A stretch of 38,415 bases of DNA from Balneolales bacterium (GTDB lineage: Bacteria > Bacteroidota > Rhodothermia > Balneolales > Natronogracilivirgulaceae), in contig SLQC01000237.1 of NCBI GenBank assembly GCA_007131625.1, positions 1 through 38,415 on the forward strand, written 5' to 3'. The first letter of the stretch is position 1. Each line of letters starts with the position of its first letter. This document shows, in pieces, positions 25,554 through 33,696 of the stretch. The notes under the pieces were generated by a model. That model did no database searches and had not been told where the DNA came from. It saw only the letters and a program-made list of their open reading frames with translations. Position numbers and translations under genes: made by a program.

Positions 25554-26741
25554 TCAATGTACGATGAAAAAATTATAATTAATCGGAGTATCTTTATTCA
25601 GCTTGCCTGTGCCGACATATTCGATCACCTCACCGCCAAGAAAACTCCTGACCAGCCTACGGCGGAACCCGCCCACCTCTTCAAGAAACGAGATATGCTG
25701 AAAATGTTCGGTGTGTTGCAATATCCGCTGTTCGCCAGACCGGTATCTTATCCCGACCCGCTCAGGAACCGTCCGGCCGTCAATACTGCCGGAACTTTCG
25801 ACCGTCACGTCTTCGGGTTTGTTTAAACGGATTGTGCCGTCATTACTCTGCAACCCAATTCCAACAACCCCTGTAAGAGCCCTTCTTTTTGGTATCAGGA
25901 AATAACCGATATCATAACCGCTGTTGGTATGGGAGATGAATCGGAAACCTTTGTCGACCAACTTGGAGGACAAATCCGTCTGAAAGGTATGGTCCATGTA
26001 GGCCGTTCCGTTCACTTGCAGTGTATCATTATTTATGGCAACGGTCCCTCGCACCCCGGCTTTCGGTATATGGACGAAAATTCCCATGTTATGCCCATCC
26101 AAACGGAATATTCCGTCTCCCCACGTATATCCGGGCTCAATATCAAACAGTTCCAGCTCAACCAGATAGGAGACATTGTCTTTGGTAGCTTGGAAGGTGA
26201 TGTGGTGGGAATCCGGCAGACGCCCCTGTATATGGATATTACGACCTGAATGTAATCGAATTTTATGGGAGGACTCATCGATTACCAGTCGTTCAAGAGG
26301 AAACTCCCGCAACACGTGATAGTTGTTGCCCTTGAAATTGGAAACGAAGAGTTTCCCACCGCTCACGGCGCTTTTGAAGTTGCCGAAATTGGCAAGGGAG
26401 AAAGTGATATGAAGGTGGAGATCGTTCTCCAGAAATAGATGATAGTTCCAGAATTCGTTGTAATAACTGCCTTCCATGGTATGAGGGAGCATATCCTGCC
26501 AGCCGGTTTTTCGCAACTCACCATCCGGGAATCCCGTAGAAGGATTGTATTCGGCGGTCGTACTCGTTCCCTTTTCTGCATGAACTGATGTAGTAATGAC
26601 GGCAGACAGAAACAGATGAACCAGCAGTTGAGGAAAATGATTTTGACTAAAACATCGGGTGATTCGTTGTGTAATTGAGTTAAACGACATGAATAGCATC
26701 GGTTTTGAATGCGAAAAGAAAAAATTGAAATAATGAATCAT
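25554..26741 (-). CDS. Exported lipocalin-like protein, possibly CrtC/AttH/Svf1-related
   Basis: A 395-residue protein (or about 378 from the ATG at 26690). A hydrophobic stretch LLVHLFLSAVITTSVHA about 40 residues in looks like a signal peptide and favours the later start. The mature part is beta-rich: YYNEFWNYHLFLENDLHLHITFSLANF, then FRLDGHNMGIFVHIPKAGVRGTVAINNDTLQVNGTAYMDHTFQT, then GFRFISHTNSGYDIGYFLIP. This recalls the two-lipocalin CrtC/AttH/Svf1 superfamily, which has a GxxYxDHxxG motif, but I cannot confirm it. It is divergent from the RND transporter gene across 191 bases. Confidence 0.5.
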   Translation of the reverse strand: MIHYFNFFFSHSKPMLFMSFNSITQRITRCFSQNHFPQLLVHLFLSAVITTSVHAEKGTSTTAEYNPSTGFPDGELRKTGWQDMLPHTMEGSYYNEFWNYHLFLENDLHLHITFSLANFGNFKSAVSGGKLFVSNFKGNNYHVLREFPLERLVIDESSHKIRLHSGRNIHIQGRLPDSHHITFQATKDNVSYLVELELFDIEPGYTWGDGIFRLDGHNMGIFVHIPKAGVRGTVAINNDTLQVNGTAYMDHTFQTDLSSKLVDKGFRFISHTNSGYDIGYFLIPKRRALTGVVGIGLQSNDGTIRLNKPEDVTVESSGSIDGRTVPERVGIRYRSGEQRILQHTEHFQHISFLEEVGGFRRRLVRSFLGGEVIEYVGTGKLNKDTPINYNFFIVH

Positions 26742-26932
26742 CCATGGAAATTAACATGAAAATTGTAACGGTTCGATGCGAGTTTTATGCGTTTTTAGAT
26801 GTTGCTGAAATCCGTGACCATGTTACCAGGACATTTGATAATAAATGAAACTATGTATTATATGCATCCGGCCAAAGATTCTACTTTTTGTAAATTTTGG
26901 TACGATAAGCACAGAATAATGTATTTTATTTC

Positions 26933-29446
26933 ATGAGAAAATTACTCCTCCTGCTCAGGCCTCTGGTTCAAGTCAATTACCGATACCCCTATGCCGTCCT
27001 CATTATAGCACTTCTTATTGCCATTGCATCTGGATATTACGCTACAAAACTGGTTATCGATACTGACCTGGCCAGTTTACTGCCCGACCATTACGAAAGT
27101 GTTCAGGCACTGGAGCAATTGCGGGAATCGATTGGAGGGGAAACCGTTCTTGAAGTTGTGATCATCTCGCCTGATTTCGAGGCTAACAAAGCCTTTGCCG
27201 AAGCTTTTATTCCAAGAGCTATGGAGCTTTATGACCCGCGGCGCGACGACTATTTTGTCAATCGGTATGAGTATCAAAGGAACGTTGAGGTGCTCAAGGA
27301 CTATGCCATCTATCTGTCGACCGAACAGGAAATGGATGAGATTATCGACTTTCTGGAGGAAGAACGAGAAAATGCGAGACTGAAAGCGAATCCTTTTTTT
27401 GTCGATTTTGAAGATGATTTCGACGATGACGAGGAACTGGAAGACGATCGGCTCCAGCGGTTCGATGATAGGTACAATGTGTTGATACCAACGGAGTACC
27501 CCGTAAGTTCCGATAGTACACGGCTGGTACTGAGCTTCTTTCCGATCGGCTCACAGAGTGACATTACTTATATTGCAGATTTGTTCAACGCTTTTGAAGA
27601 GCTTATTGCCGAGATGAATCCCGCCGCATTTCACCCCGAGATGATTGCAAAGTCGGGTGGAAGGCTTGAACGCCATTTGATGGAACTTGAATCCATTTTA
27701 CGGGACGTGGTCACCAGTTTCGGATCCGGTTTCACCGCTGTTATCTTGCTGGTCGGTTTCTATTTCATGATCAAGAAGATTATCAATTACCGTCGCGGGC
27801 ATCATAGAAATAAAACGCAACCGATGTGGGCTCATATCATAAGATTTCCGGTTCCGATTCTAATTATCGGTATTCCACTGCTTATCAGCCTCAGTTTCAC
27901 CTTCGGCATTACCTATTTTGTGTTCGGAACACTGAACACGATGACGTCAGTGCTGTTTGTGATCCTGTTCGGTCTCGGTATCGATTACGGTATCCATTTT
28001 TACGCCCGATATCTTGAGAAAAGGTCGACCGGGGAAAATGTCCGAAACGCTATCTTTAACACCTACGACAGCACAGGGTCGGCTATTATGACGAGTGCCT
28101 CAACAACGGCAGTTGCACTATTTGTTCTGGTGTTGGCCGATTTTCGCGGATTCTCGGAATTTGGGTTCATATCAGGACTCGGTATTGTACTCGCCTACCT
28201 TTCCATGTTATTCATTCTTCCGGCCATCATTGTTTTGTTTGAACGGTTTCAGTTTATTCTGATCAACAAAAACGAGACCAACAGCAAATCCGGAAAGGTG
28301 AAATCACGCCCGTTTCCTTATGCCCGCACAATTTTTGTTACTGGAACACTGATAGTTGCAGTTGTCCTTTTTCAATCCGGCAAACTCTATTTTGAATACA
28401 ATTTCGGCAATTTGGAACCGGAATTTCCGAAATTTGAAGAGTTCCGGGATATGAAAGGTGATGTCGACCAACCGACCGGCCGGCGCAATCCTGCCTATAT
28501 TCTGGCAGATACCGACGAAGAGGTGATGGATATTCTCACTACGATTCGTGAAATTAAACGGAATACTCCCGAGTCCACCATCCTCGATGTGGAGGCGCTG
28601 CAGGAGCGGTTTCCGGTCAATCAGGTGGAAGAAGAGCAAAAACTGGCGAAAATTGCCGAAATACGGTCCCTGCTTGAGGACCCGTTCCTCCGCGATGCCG
28701 AAGGGGAGCATATGGATATCCTGCGACGCGCATCTCGTGTCACCGAACCATTGCAGATCGAAGACGTACCTGAATTTCTGAAGAATCGCTTCCTTACCCG
28801 CGACGGGGAAATCGGACGTTTTGTGATGATTTACCCGGCTGTCGGCCTTTCCGACGGCCGCAACTCCATCGCTTTCAAAAACGAGATTGGCACCATAGAA
28901 ACCGCCGAAGGTCAGACCTACCATGCCGCCAGCACTTCCATCGTCGCCGCAGAGATGCTTGAATTAATGCGAAAAGAGAGCCCTTATATGATTGTTGCCA
29001 CGTTTGTTATGATTTTTATTCTTGTGAATATCGGATTCCGGTCATTGAGGTGGTCTATCATATCCATGCTGCCGCTGCTGATTGGTTTTAGCTGGACTTT
29101 TGGAGCAATGATACTTCTCGGTCTGTCGTTTAACATGTATAACCTGGTGGTGTTGCCTGCCATCCTGGGGATCGGTACCGACAATGGGGTACACTTGGCG
29201 AACCGATACCGGGAGGAGGGACGGAAAAGCATGTCGGCAGTTCTGAGAAGTACCGGCCAACATATCTCCATCGGTTCGTTCACAACTATGCTCGGTTTCG
29301 CCGGACTGCTTCTGACTACCCATCCCGGATTGATTTCCATCGGTGTTTTGGCGGTGGTCGGAATCGGGCTGACTCTCTTTTCTGCGCTGACTTATCTGCC
29401 GGCGCTTGTACAGTTGCTTGAAAACAAAAAATGGATCAGATTTTGA
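26933..29446 (+). CDS. RND superfamily transporter (MMPL/HpnN-like)
   Basis: An 837-residue inner-membrane protein with the duplicated RND layout: one helix near the N-terminus (YAVLIIALLIAIASGYYATKL), a large periplasmic loop beginning IDTDLASLLPDHYESVQALEQLRE, then a block of five helices including LGIDYGIHFYARYLEKR, and a second copy with ILGIGTDNGVHLANRYREEGRKS. The GxGxDxxxH/N signatures place it in the MMPL/SSD-like exporter group, which moves lipids or other hydrophobic molecules. The loop at residues 158-180 is unusually acidic. It is 10 bases upstream of recO, and recO is 6 bases from degP. Substrate unknown. Confidence 0.88.
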   Translation: MRKLLLLLRPLVQVNYRYPYAVLIIALLIAIASGYYATKLVIDTDLASLLPDHYESVQALEQLRESIGGETVLEVVIISPDFEANKAFAEAFIPRAMELYDPRRDDYFVNRYEYQRNVEVLKDYAIYLSTEQEMDEIIDFLEEERENARLKANPFFVDFEDDFDDDEELEDDRLQRFDDRYNVLIPTEYPVSSDSTRLVLSFFPIGSQSDITYIADLFNAFEELIAEMNPAAFHPEMIAKSGGRLERHLMELESILRDVVTSFGSGFTAVILLVGFYFMIKKIINYRRGHHRNKTQPMWAHIIRFPVPILIIGIPLLISLSFTFGITYFVFGTLNTMTSVLFVILFGLGIDYGIHFYARYLEKRSTGENVRNAIFNTYDSTGSAIMTSASTTAVALFVLVLADFRGFSEFGFISGLGIVLAYLSMLFILPAIIVLFERFQFILINKNETNSKSGKVKSRPFPYARTIFVTGTLIVAVVLFQSGKLYFEYNFGNLEPEFPKFEEFRDMKGDVDQPTGRRNPAYILADTDEEVMDILTTIREIKRNTPESTILDVEALQERFPVNQVEEEQKLAKIAEIRSLLEDPFLRDAEGEHMDILRRASRVTEPLQIEDVPEFLKNRFLTRDGEIGRFVMIYPAVGLSDGRNSIAFKNEIGTIETAEGQTYHAASTSIVAAEMLELMRKESPYMIVATFVMIFILVNIGFRSLRWSIISMLPLLIGFSWTFGAMILLGLSFNMYNLVVLPAILGIGTDNGVHLANRYREEGRKSMSAVLRSTGQHISIGSFTTMLGFAGLLLTTHPGLISIGVLAVVGIGLTLFSALTYLPALVQLLENKKWIRF

Positions 29447-29456
29447 TCCAGGTGCC

Positions 29457-30212
29457 ATGCTGACAGATACCACCGCCATCGTACTGAAAACGATCGCTTT
29501 CAAAGAAAGCAGTCTTATTGTGACATTGCTCAGTGAGAAACACGGCAAGACAGCGGTCATGGCCCGTGGTGCCCGGCGCAACAAGAATAAATTCGGGGGA
29601 ATGCTGCAACCGGGAGCCCTTCTGGATGTCTCCTACTATTATAAACCAACCCGGGAAGTTCAAAATTTGAATCATATCAACCAGAAAAAACCAACCTGGA
29701 GGATACACCAGATAATTGAGAAAATGGCGGTTGGACTCGCAACATTGGAATTGTGTGAACAATTATGCCACGAACACGAGCCCATGCCCGACGTTTTCAA
29801 ATTCCTTGCCGGATTTCTGACCTGGCTTCACGAAACCGAAAATCATACCGGGAATATTTTTCCCTATGTTCAGTACCAACTGGCCCAGTTGACCGGAATT
29901 GGCACTGCATGGAAACTTCCGGAACCGGCAGCAGGGAATGACATAAGGCATGAAGAATCTAAAGGATACATTAATATCGAAAGCGGCTGCATTTCTGACA
30001 AGCCCGATGACGGGCTCTCTTTTTCGCTGACGAAATGTCAACTGCAATATTTGCGTTGTATAAAAAGTGGAAGGAAGTCTAAATTGCTGACTGATTCCTA
30101 TCCCGCACAGGATATGAAAAACCTGATTCACCATTTTGATGCCTATTTTCAGTATCATATGGAAGGAATGAAGGCAAGAAAGTCGGACGCCATATTTGAA
30201 CAAATTCTCTAA
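29457..30212 (+). CDS. recO: DNA repair protein RecO
   Basis: A 251-residue protein starting at ATG 29457, where the sequence MLTDTTAIVLKTIAFKESSLIVTLLSEKHGKTAVMARGARR is the standard RecO N-terminal OB fold. A longer in-frame version starting inside the RND gene is unlikely. FGGMLQPGALLDVSYYYKPTREVQNLNHI continues the OB fold, and the helical C-terminal domain follows (LELCEQLCHEHEPMPDVFKFLAGFLTWL). RecO works with RecR and RecF to load RecA on SSB-coated DNA. The typical zinc-binding Cys cluster is not evident. The C-terminus ends in a basic helix. Confidence 0.9.
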   Translation: MLTDTTAIVLKTIAFKESSLIVTLLSEKHGKTAVMARGARRNKNKFGGMLQPGALLDVSYYYKPTREVQNLNHINQKKPTWRIHQIIEKMAVGLATLELCEQLCHEHEPMPDVFKFLAGFLTWLHETENHTGNIFPYVQYQLAQLTGIGTAWKLPEPAAGNDIRHEESKGYINIESGCISDKPDDGLSFSLTKCQLQYLRCIKSGRKSKLLTDSYPAQDMKNLIHHFDAYFQYHMEGMKARKSDAIFEQIL

Positions 30213-30218
30213 ATCCCT

Positions 30219-31736
30219 ATGCCTTTACATCAAAAACTGCTGACGGTCTTGCTTCTTATCCTTACAGGTATGTTGCTTGGGGTGCTTGTCATGAACCTCC
30301 GTGTAACAGAACGGGTGGAAGTCCGGTACACCGATGTTATTCGAAGCTCACAGCCCATAGAGCCGATTGCGGGTGAGGAGCGCTATTCGCCATCCTATCT
30401 GTTCAATGATATTGCCAGTGAAGTAGTACCAGGAGTTGTTTACATTGAATCGAACATTTCAGTCGACCGCAACGTGCCGAATGACGAAAACAATCAGTTC
30501 GAAAACAGGTTCTGGGATCGGTTTATGCCACAACGCCGGGCACAAAGCATCGGATCCGGTGTATTGATAAGTTCCGACGGCTATATTCTGACCAACCACC
30601 ACGTTATCGAAGGTGCCGAAGACCGGGTAATGGTCATGACACACGACAAAAAAGAGTTTAAGGCTCAAATTGTCGGCAGTGATCCATCGACCGACCTTGC
30701 CGTAATTAAAATTGATACCGAAGACGCCAGGCCACTTGTGATTGGTAATTCGGACCATGTCAGCATCGGAGATTGGGTCATGGCAGTTGGAAACCCGTTC
30801 CGGTTGCGCTCCACCGTCACTGCGGGTATCGTAAGTGCCAAAGGAAGGGATGTAGAAATAATAAGCGACCGGATGAGGATTGAAAGTTTTATCCAGACCG
30901 ATGCCGCCATCAATCGGGGCAACAGCGGCGGAGCTCTTGTCAATACCCGTGGAGAACTCATCGGTATCAACACAGCGATCGCCTCCGAAAGCGGGTACTA
31001 TCAGGGTTACGGTTTTGCGGTTCCGATCAATCTTGCAATGAAGATCGGACAGGACATGATTGAGTTCGGAGGTGTTCAGAGAGCATATCTCGGTGTCGAA
31101 ATCACCTCCGTTGATCAGAAAAGGGCCCGAAGCGTTGGTCTCGATCGTATTTCCGGTGTCGAAATCAGAAATCTTCTTGCCAAGGGAAGTGCAGAACGTG
31201 GGGGGATGAAGGAAGGGGATGTAGTGCTGGAGGTCAATGGACATCCTGTCGAAGAGGCAAATCAGCTACAGGAACGCATCGCACTGATGCGGCCGGGTGA
31301 GGAGGTACACATGAAAATCTGGCGCGAAAAGCAGATGAAAGAACTGCGATTTGATGTTATGGGAATTGACAATGAAGATATCCGGCAGTGGGCTTCGTCC
31401 GCTCTGCCACAAAGAGACGAGATGGAGTTTGATCCGGATCCTGAGTCAGGTGTCAGGCAGCGTAGCTTTGAACCCGGTTTCACAGTAGCTGAACTGCCTG
31501 TCCCGGAAGATCTCTCCCGCAACGAAATTGTGGTCGTTCGGGTTCTTGAAGGGAGTGCGGCCGAACAGGCCGGCATCAGGGAAGAGGATGTAGTCTCCGG
31601 TATCGGTGGACAATCTGTTAGCGATCTTTCCCGGTTTACCGAAATCTGGTATGAAATTTCAGGAGTCGGAGATTCAGCGGAACTGGAGCTGAAACGCTAC
31701 GGAGAAACCCGTATCATTTTACTCGATTTGGATTGA
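30219..31736 (+). CDS. DegP/HtrA serine protease Do, membrane-anchored
   Basis: A 505-residue periplasmic protease and chaperone. An N-terminal hydrophobic helix (LLTVLLLILTGMLLGVLVMNL) is likely an uncleaved anchor. The trypsin-like domain shows the triad H128 in GYILTNHHVI, D159 in DPSTDLAVIKID and S236 in RGNSGGALVN. PDZ1 starts at about AYLGVEITSVD and contains GGMKEGDVVLEVNGHPV; PDZ2 is near 405-505 (RVLEGSAAEQAGIREEDVVSGIGGQSV). It is the third gene in the RND-recO-degP unit. A set of 18-bp degenerate repeats begins over its stop codon and runs into the terminator. Confidence 0.93.
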   Translation: MPLHQKLLTVLLLILTGMLLGVLVMNLRVTERVEVRYTDVIRSSQPIEPIAGEERYSPSYLFNDIASEVVPGVVYIESNISVDRNVPNDENNQFENRFWDRFMPQRRAQSIGSGVLISSDGYILTNHHVIEGAEDRVMVMTHDKKEFKAQIVGSDPSTDLAVIKIDTEDARPLVIGNSDHVSIGDWVMAVGNPFRLRSTVTAGIVSAKGRDVEIISDRMRIESFIQTDAAINRGNSGGALVNTRGELIGINTAIASESGYYQGYGFAVPINLAMKIGQDMIEFGGVQRAYLGVEITSVDQKRARSVGLDRISGVEIRNLLAKGSAERGGMKEGDVVLEVNGHPVEEANQLQERIALMRPGEEVHMKIWREKQMKELRFDVMGIDNEDIRQWASSALPQRDEMEFDPDPESGVRQRSFEPGFTVAELPVPEDLSRNEIVVVRVLEGSAAEQAGIREEDVVSGIGGQSVSDLSRFTEIWYEISGVGDSAELELKRYGETRIILLDLD

Positions 31737-31801
31737 TGCGATCGACTCCGATGATGCAATTGTCCCCGATGATGCAACTCATCCCGGTTATGCGGCGCAT
31801 C
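31730..31801. repeat. Degenerate 18-bp tandem repeats beginning over the degP stop codon
   Basis: Units start at 31748, 31766 and 31784 with exact 18-base period (CCGATGATGCAATTGTCC, CCGATGATGCAACTCATC, CCGGTTATGCGGCGCATC). A weaker fourth unit at 31730-31747 contains the degP stop as TGATGCGAT. The TGATGCRAT core is also found at the guaB stop. Confidence 0.75.
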
Positions 31802-31839
31802 CGTGTTGCAGGATGAGGCACCAGGCCAGGCATAAGCCG

Positions 31840-31880
31840 GCAAAAAAGGTATCCGGTTTGATGCGGAATACCTTTTTTGC
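31840..31880. terminator. Bidirectional terminator between degP and icd
   Basis: A perfect 13-base inverted repeat, GCAAAAAAGGTAT at 31840-31852 and ATACCTTTTTTGC at 31868-31880, encloses a 15-base loop in which CCG and CGG can also pair. The A6 and T6 tracts at the outer stem allow it to act for transcripts from either direction, which suits the convergent genes. Confidence 0.8.
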
Positions 31881-31907
31881 ATCACAGCAAACTTTGTAAA
31901 TGCCGAG

Positions 31908-33161
31908 TCAGGCTTCCATGTTTTCAATAATTTTGTCGCCGAACTCCGAGCATTTTAAAAGGGTGGCGCCCTCCATCAACCGTTCGAAATCATAGGTAAC
32001 CTGTTTACTGCTGATTGACGCTTCCAGCCCTTCCTCGATCAAACGGGCGGCTTCAGGCCATCCCAGATGATCCAGCATCATAACGGCGGAAAGTATGAGT
32101 GAACCTGGATTCACTTTATCCTGTCCCGCATATTTGGGGGCGGTTCCATGTGTTGCTTCGAACAGGGCAAATCCGCTTTGATAGTTGATGTTGGCGCCGG
32201 GAGCGATACCGATACCACCAACACATGCTGCAAGTGCATCCGATATGTAGTCCCCGTTAAGATTTAGCGTAGCAATGACGTCATACTCCGCCGGCCTGGT
32301 CAGGATTTGCTGCAGAAACGCATCTGCGATCACATCTTTGATCACGATACCGTTAGGAAGTTTGCACCATGGCCCACCGTCGATTTCTTTGGCCCCGTAT
32401 TTCTCTTTGGCCAGCTCGTATCCCCAATTCTTAAAGCTGCCCTCGGTAAATTTCATAATGTTGCCCTTGTGGACCAGTGTCACACTCTTGCGTCCGTGTT
32501 CGATTGCATAGTCGATAGCGGATCCAACAAGTCGTTTCGTACCCTCTTCGGAGACCGGCTTGATGCCTATTGAAGCCGTTTCAGGAAAACGGATGTTGGT
32601 CTCTTTCATCTCTTCTATCAGGAATTTCTTAACCTTATCGGCCTCCGGAGTCCCATTTTGATACTCGATTCCCGCGTAAATATCCTCGGTATTTTCACGG
32701 AAAATGACCATATCAGTCAACTCAGGCTGTTTGACGGGACTCGGTGTTCCCTTAAAATACCGAACCGGGCGGACACAGGCATAGAGATCCAGCATTTGGC
32801 GAAGTGCGACGTTGAGGCTCCGGATGCCACCGCCGATTGGAGTGGTGAGAGGGCCTTTGATGGCGACATGGTAGGTTTTAATCGCCTCAAGTGTGTCATC
32901 GGGCAACCAGGTGTTGTCACCATAGTGTTCAACCGACTTTTCACCGGCATATATCTCCATCCAGGAGATTTTTTTCTTGCCGTTGTAAGCTTTTTCAACG
33001 GCACTGTCGACCACTTTCTTCATTACCGGACTGATGTCAACACCGATGCCATCTCCCTCGATATAAGGTATGACTGGGTGATCCGGCACGATTAGTGAAC
33101 CATCACTTTTCTTTTCAATGATTTTGCCGCTGGATGGGGGATGAATTTTGTCAAATTTCAT
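31908..33161 (-). CDS. icd: NADP-dependent isocitrate dehydrogenase
   Basis: A 417-residue enzyme that oxidatively decarboxylates isocitrate to 2-oxoglutarate in the TCA cycle. It is of the homodimeric E. coli type: IPYIEGDGIGVDI, VAIKGPLTTPIGGGIRSLNVALRQMLDLYACVRPVRYF with the substrate/regulatory serine at S115, FRENTEDIYAGIEY, LVHKGNIMKFTEGSF and EATHGTAPKYAGQDKVNPGS. Lys-Tyr in PKYAG is the NADP-specificity pair seen in the E. coli enzyme. No kinase/phosphatase gene is nearby, so regulation by phosphorylation is unproven. It stands alone, convergent to degP. Confidence 0.95.
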   Translation of the reverse strand: MKFDKIHPPSSGKIIEKKSDGSLIVPDHPVIPYIEGDGIGVDISPVMKKVVDSAVEKAYNGKKKISWMEIYAGEKSVEHYGDNTWLPDDTLEAIKTYHVAIKGPLTTPIGGGIRSLNVALRQMLDLYACVRPVRYFKGTPSPVKQPELTDMVIFRENTEDIYAGIEYQNGTPEADKVKKFLIEEMKETNIRFPETASIGIKPVSEEGTKRLVGSAIDYAIEHGRKSVTLVHKGNIMKFTEGSFKNWGYELAKEKYGAKEIDGGPWCKLPNGIVIKDVIADAFLQQILTRPAEYDVIATLNLNGDYISDALAACVGGIGIAPGANINYQSGFALFEATHGTAPKYAGQDKVNPGSLILSAVMMLDHLGWPEAARLIEEGLEASISSKQVTYDFERLMEGATLLKCSEFGDKIIENMEA

Positions 33162-33360
33162 AAGTTGCTTGCGATTTTTAGATTATTTTAAAAAGTTACT
33201 ATTTGCATAAATTATATTTATCGCCATAAGATAAAAAACTATGCGAAAAGTGCTAACCGGTGATTTTTATAATTCCGGATAAAATTGTACCCATGGAATG
33301 TTCCTGTTACAGTTCATAATCGCTATATTACATTTCGGTACATCGGCCGGGATCGGAAGC

Positions 33361-33390
33361 CCGAAGATGGAATAATCCGACCTTCTTCGG
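33361..33390 (+). other. Stable hairpin upstream of the small membrane-peptide gene
   Basis: CCGAAGATGG at 33361-33370 pairs with CCTTCTTCGG at 33381-33390 with one mismatch around a ten-base loop. No T-run follows, so it is more likely a 5' leader structure or RNA element than a terminator. It ends 57 bases before the ATG at 33447 and lies in the icd/mutL divergent spacer. Confidence 0.45.
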
Positions 33391-33446
33391 CGTTTAATTA
33401 GTCGTAAGTCCGGTTAACCTTTCAAATCGATTATCCCTGAAAGACC

Positions 33447-33632
33447 ATGCTTTCACCTTTAATGGGCAGAAGACCACAACATAAACGCTTTAATTACCAG
33501 TATCGCTATTACAAGCCAAATCCACTTCGTCCCGAGCGTATCAAATTTCGAAGGTTGACACGCCGGGGAACAAGCGGATCCATACTGCTGTACGCCTTGT
33601 TGCTGTTCCTGATCCTCTGGATTATAACATAA
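33447..33632 (+). CDS. Small basic single-pass membrane protein (61 residues)
   Basis: The product has a basic, tyrosine-rich N-terminal half (PQHKRFNYQYRYYKPNPLRPERIKFRRLTRRG) and one C-terminal membrane helix (SILLYALLLFLILWIIT) that ends the protein. The KRFNYxxRYYxP...RIKFRR pattern is one I associate with short conserved proteins of Bacteroidota-like bacteria, but no function is known to me. An alternative start is the ATG at 33462. It lies 64 bases upstream of mutL in the same direction and may be co-transcribed. Confidence 0.65.
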   Translation: MLSPLMGRRPQHKRFNYQYRYYKPNPLRPERIKFRRLTRRGTSGSILLYALLLFLILWIIT

Positions 33633-33696
33633 ATTGAATCGACTCCGTCCAGCATTGCACATTCATATCATTCATTATCAGTAGTCGAACCATATT

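Noticed and set aside
29406..29456. Longer RecO start inside the RND transporter gene
   Set aside because: The extra 17 residues are not part of RecO; the conserved N-terminus begins at the ATG at 29457, with AGG just upstream.
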